Positions 15,126 to 17,556 of a stretch of 17,556 nucleotides of DNA are shown here, piece after piece. Position 1 is the stretch's first letter; every line of letters begins with the position of its first letter. The stretch covers positions 1-17,556 of the forward strand of contig JAEZAA010000091.1 of NCBI GenBank assembly GCA_023430625.1, written 5' to 3'. Under the pieces are notes generated by a model. That model was given only the letters and a program-made list of their open reading frames with translations. It was not told the DNA's origin and made no database searches. This stretch comes from Pseudomonadota bacterium. Lineage in GTDB: Bacteria > Pseudomonadota > Gammaproteobacteria > Pseudomonadales > Oleiphilaceae. A program made the translations under genes and the position numbers.

Positions 15126-16724
15126 TTATTCCCATTCGATGGTCGCAGGCGGCTTGGACGACACGTCATAGGTCACCCGGGACACGCCGGAAATCTCATT
15201 GATAATCCGGTTGGAAACGGTTTCCAGCAACTCGTACGGCAAGTGTGCCCAACGGGCCGTCATAAAGTCGATGGTTTCCACCGCACGCAGTGCGATCACC
15301 CACTCGTAGCGACGGCCATCTCCGACCACGCCAACCGACCGCACCGGCAGGAAGACCGCAAATGCCTGGCTGGTCTTGTGATACCAGTCCGCCTTGTGCA
15401 GCTCCTCGATGAAGATCGCATCGGCTTCCCGCAAAATGTCCGCGTACTCTTTTTTCACTTCGCCCAGGATGCGTACGCCCAGACCGGGACCCGGGAACGG
15501 GTGACGGTACACCATATCGTACGGCAAGCCGAGCTCCAGGCCGATCTTGCGCACTTCGTCCTTAAACAGCTCGCGCAGCGGCTCCACCAGCTCGAACTGC
15601 ATGTCTTCGGGCAAGCCACCCACGTTGTGATGGCTCTTGATCACATGGGCCTTGCCAGTCTTGGCGGCCGCGGATTCGATCACGTCGGGATAAATGGTTC
15701 CCTGAGCCAGGAAGCGCACATCCTGCAGCTTAGTGGCCTCGGTATCGAACACCTCGATAAAGGTATTACCGATCACCTTGCGCTTACGCTCCGGATCGGA
15801 CACGCCCTGCAGCTTGCTCAGGAAGATATCGGCGGCATCGGCGCGAATGACTTTCACGCCCATGTTGCGGGCGAACATGTCCATCACCTGATCGCCTTCG
15901 TTCTTGCGCAACAGGCCGTTGTCCACGAACACGCAGGTCAGCTGGTCGCCAATGGCGCGGTGCAACAGGGCCGCCACCACCGAGGAGTCCACCCCGCCGG
16001 ACAGACCCAGCAGCACCTTGTCGGAACCCACCTGCTGGCGCACCCGCTCGATCAGGTCCTCAATGATATTGGCTGGCGTCCAGAGCGCCTGGCAGCCGCA
16101 GATTTCCAGCAGGAAGTGCTCGAGAATACGGCGTCCCTGCAGGGTGTGGGTGACTTCGGGGTGAAACTGAACGCCATAGAAGCGCTTCGCTTCACAGGCC
16201 ATGGCCGCGATGGCACAACTGGGCGTCGAGGCAATACAGACGAAGTCCGGCGGCAGCACCGACACCTTGTCGCCATGGCTCATCCAGACATCCAGCAAGG
16301 CCTTGCCGTCGCCGTCCAGGTGATCCCGGATGTCGTGCAGCAAGCGGTTCTCGGTATCCACACGGACCTGGGCATAGCCGAACTCGCGGATATTGGAGCC
16401 GGCCACCTTGCCACCCAGCTGCTCGGCCATGGTCTGCATGCCGTAGCAGATGCCGAATACCGGCAATCCCATTGTGAACACACAGTCAGGCGCCCGCGGG
16501 GAACCCAGCTCCGTCACTGACTCCGGACCACCCGCCAGGATGATGCCACGGGGGTTGAACTCGCGAATCTCCGCCTCGCTCATGTCGAACGCACGGATTT
16601 CGCAATACACGCCGATTTCACGGACACGACGCGCGATCAACTGGGTGTATTGGGAACCGAAGTCCAGGATCAGGACCCGATGGGCATGGATGTCGTGGGA
16701 CACGGACTGATTAGCTTGGGACAT
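15126..16724 (-). CDS. guaA: GMP synthase (glutamine-hydrolysing)
   Basis: Converts XMP, ATP and glutamine to GMP. It has 532 residues (E. coli 525). The N-terminal class I glutaminase has C93 in GICYGMQ, with H188 and E190 in VQFHPEVTHT. The ATP pyrophosphatase domain has the P-loop SGGVDSS (242-248). The C-terminal dimerisation domain has RHPFPGPGLGVRILGE and ends KPPATIEWE. The N-terminus is a few residues longer than in E. coli, and a GTG at codon 8 is an alternative start. An intrinsic terminator only about 25 bases upstream separates it from guaB. Confidence 0.98.
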   Translation of the reverse strand: MSQANQSVSHDIHAHRVLILDFGSQYTQLIARRVREIGVYCEIRAFDMSEAEIREFNPRGIILAGGPESVTELGSPRAPDCVFTMGLPVFGICYGMQTMAEQLGGKVAGSNIREFGYAQVRVDTENRLLHDIRDHLDGDGKALLDVWMSHGDKVSVLPPDFVCIASTPSCAIAAMACEAKRFYGVQFHPEVTHTLQGRRILEHFLLEICGCQALWTPANIIEDLIERVRQQVGSDKVLLGLSGGVDSSVVAALLHRAIGDQLTCVFVDNGLLRKNEGDQVMDMFARNMGVKVIRADAADIFLSKLQGVSDPERKRKVIGNTFIEVFDTEATKLQDVRFLAQGTIYPDVIESAAAKTGKAHVIKSHHNVGGLPEDMQFELVEPLRELFKDEVRKIGLELGLPYDMVYRHPFPGPGLGVRILGEVKKEYADILREADAIFIEELHKADWYHKTSQAFAVFLPVRSVGVVGDGRRYEWVIALRAVETIDFMTARWAHLPYELLETVSNRIINEISGVSRVTYDVSSKPPATIEWE

Positions 16725-16748
16725 GATAGGAACAACCGCCTTCTCTAG

Positions 16749-16785
16749 AAAAAACGAACGGGGCAGCTACTCAGGTAGCGCCCCG
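16749..16785 (-). terminator. intrinsic terminator or attenuator between guaB and guaA
   Basis: On the minus strand a CGGGGC-GCTAC stem pairs with GTAGC-T-GCCCCG (one bulged T, loop CTGA) and is followed by TTCG and six Ts. This is a textbook rho-independent terminator facing guaA. It ends 25 bases before the guaA ATG, too close for a full separate promoter downstream. Confidence 0.82.
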
Positions 16786-16787
16786 CT

Positions 16788-16808
16788 GGCACGGATCCAG
16801 TCCGTGCC
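16788..16808 (-). other. second hairpin ahead of the guaB-guaA terminator
   Basis: GGCACGGA (16788-16795) and TCCGTGCC (16801-16808) form a perfect 8-bp stem with a 5-nt loop, two bases away from the terminator stem. It may protect the guaB 3' end or pause polymerase. An alternative GTCCG/CGGAC pairing overlaps it. Confidence 0.6.
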
Positions 16809-16840
16809 GGACCGATACAATGGAAACCCAGGCTATCGGA

Positions 16841-17556
16841 TCAGCCGATCCGGTAGTTGGGGGCTTCCTTGGTAATGGTGACGTCGTGCACGTGACTCTC
16901 GTGCATGCCGGCACTGGTGATGCGCACGAACTGAGGCTTGGTGCGCATCTCCTCGATGTCCTGGCAGCCGGTGTAGCCCATGGAGGCACGCAGGCCGCCC
17001 ATCATCTGATGCACGATGTTCGTCAGCGGCCCCTTCACCGCCACCCGTCCCTCGATGCCTTCCGGCACCAGTTTTTCAACACCGGCCTTGGCATCCTGGA
17101 AGTAACGGTCGCTGGAACCCTGGCTTTGGCCCATGGCACCCAGTGAGCCCATTCCACGATACGCCTTGTAGGCACGTCCCTGATACAGTTCGACTTCTCC
17201 CGGAGACTCATCGGTACCCGCCAGCAACCCACCAACCATCACACAGGAAGCGCCTGCGGCAATGGCCTTGGCAATGTCGCCAGAGAAGCGGATGCCGCCA
17301 TCGGCAATCAGCGGGATACCACGGGTACGCAGCGCGGCAGCCACATTGGCCACGGCACTGATCTGCGGCACGCCAATACCGGCCACGATCCGGGTGGTAC
17401 AGATGGAGCCCGGACCAATGCCGACCTTGACCGCATCCGCACCGGCATCCGCCAGGGCCAGAGCCGCTTCGGCGGTGGCAATGTTGCCGCCGACCCCCTG
17501 TACTTCGGGGAACCGATTCTTGACACAACGAGCCCGGTCGATCACGCCTTTGGAAT
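16841..17556 (-). CDS. guaB: Inosine-5'-monophosphate dehydrogenase, 3' part
   Basis: Oxidises IMP to XMP, the first step to GMP. Only the last part (about 238 residues) is in the window; the gene continues past the right edge, and the in-frame GTG at 17545 is internal, not a start. The catalytic Cys is in KVGIGPGSICTTRIV, followed by GVPQISAVANV, IADGGIRFSGDIAKA, the flap segment around YRGMGSLGAM, and a normal C-terminus ending EAPNYRIG. It precedes guaA as in other gammaproteobacteria, but with a terminator between them. Confidence 0.97.
   Translation of the reverse strand, partial: SKGVIDRARCVKNRFPEVQGVGGNIATAEAALALADAGADAVKVGIGPGSICTTRIVAGIGVPQISAVANVAAALRTRGIPLIADGGIRFSGDIAKAIAAGASCVMVGGLLAGTDESPGEVELYQGRAYKAYRGMGSLGAMGQSQGSSDRYFQDAKAGVEKLVPEGIEGRVAVKGPLTNIVHQMMGGLRASMGYTGCQDIEEMRTKPQFVRITSAGMHESHVHDVTITKEAPNYRIG

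Noticed and set aside
17208..17556. guaB beginning at the GTG at 17545
   Set aside because: Family features upstream of this point are missing only because the window ends; the reading frame is open to the edge.

Overview
This window reads as a piece of the core chromosome of a gammaproteobacterium of the Pseudomonas / Marinobacter / Oceanospirillales type. The evidence is the run guaB-guaA-tadA, aspS-yebC-ruvCAB-ybgC-tolQRAB-pal-cpoB with two tRNA-Lys genes behind it, the moderately GC-rich sequence, and protein motifs close to those families. Every gene I can support lies on the minus strand, so transcription runs from high to low coordinates. I see no transposase, integrase, phage gene, CRISPR array or defence system. 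I found no wholly new system; the unusual material is in the intergenic regions.

Layout in order of transcription: guaB (3' part only, runs off the right edge), an intrinsic terminator, guaA and tadA (17556-14542); then galE, ugd and a HIT-family gene (14465-11638), which add a nucleotide-sugar pair (UDP-galactose / UDP-glucuronate) between housekeeping genes; then a 298-base regulatory gap with a tandem 22-bp repeat, a sigma70-like promoter and a structured leader ahead of aspS; aspS and yebC (11339-8687); then a 239-base gap with a hairpin, a good match to a LexA (SOS) operator over a promoter, and a possible 38-codon leader ORF that overlaps the ruvC start; ruvC, ruvA, ruvB (8447-6096); ybgC, tolQ, tolR, tolA, tolB, pal, cpoB (6072-338); and finally a tRNA promoter and two tandem tRNA-Lys(UUU) genes (232-12).

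Functions: guaB/guaA make GMP, tadA makes the inosine wobble base of tRNA-Arg, aspS charges tRNA-Asp (and probably tRNA-Asn), yebC acts in translation or regulation, ruvCAB migrate and cut Holliday junctions, and ybgC-tolQRAB-pal-cpoB form the cell-envelope constriction machine linking inner membrane, peptidoglycan and outer membrane. Several tol starts are non-ATG (tolQ GTG, tolA GTG, tolB TTG), and tadA starts with GTG. Best leads for follow-up: the LexA box plus small ORF before ruvC, the tandem operator-like repeat and competing structures before aspS, the terminator between guaB and guaA, and the G21 variant in one tRNA-Lys copy.
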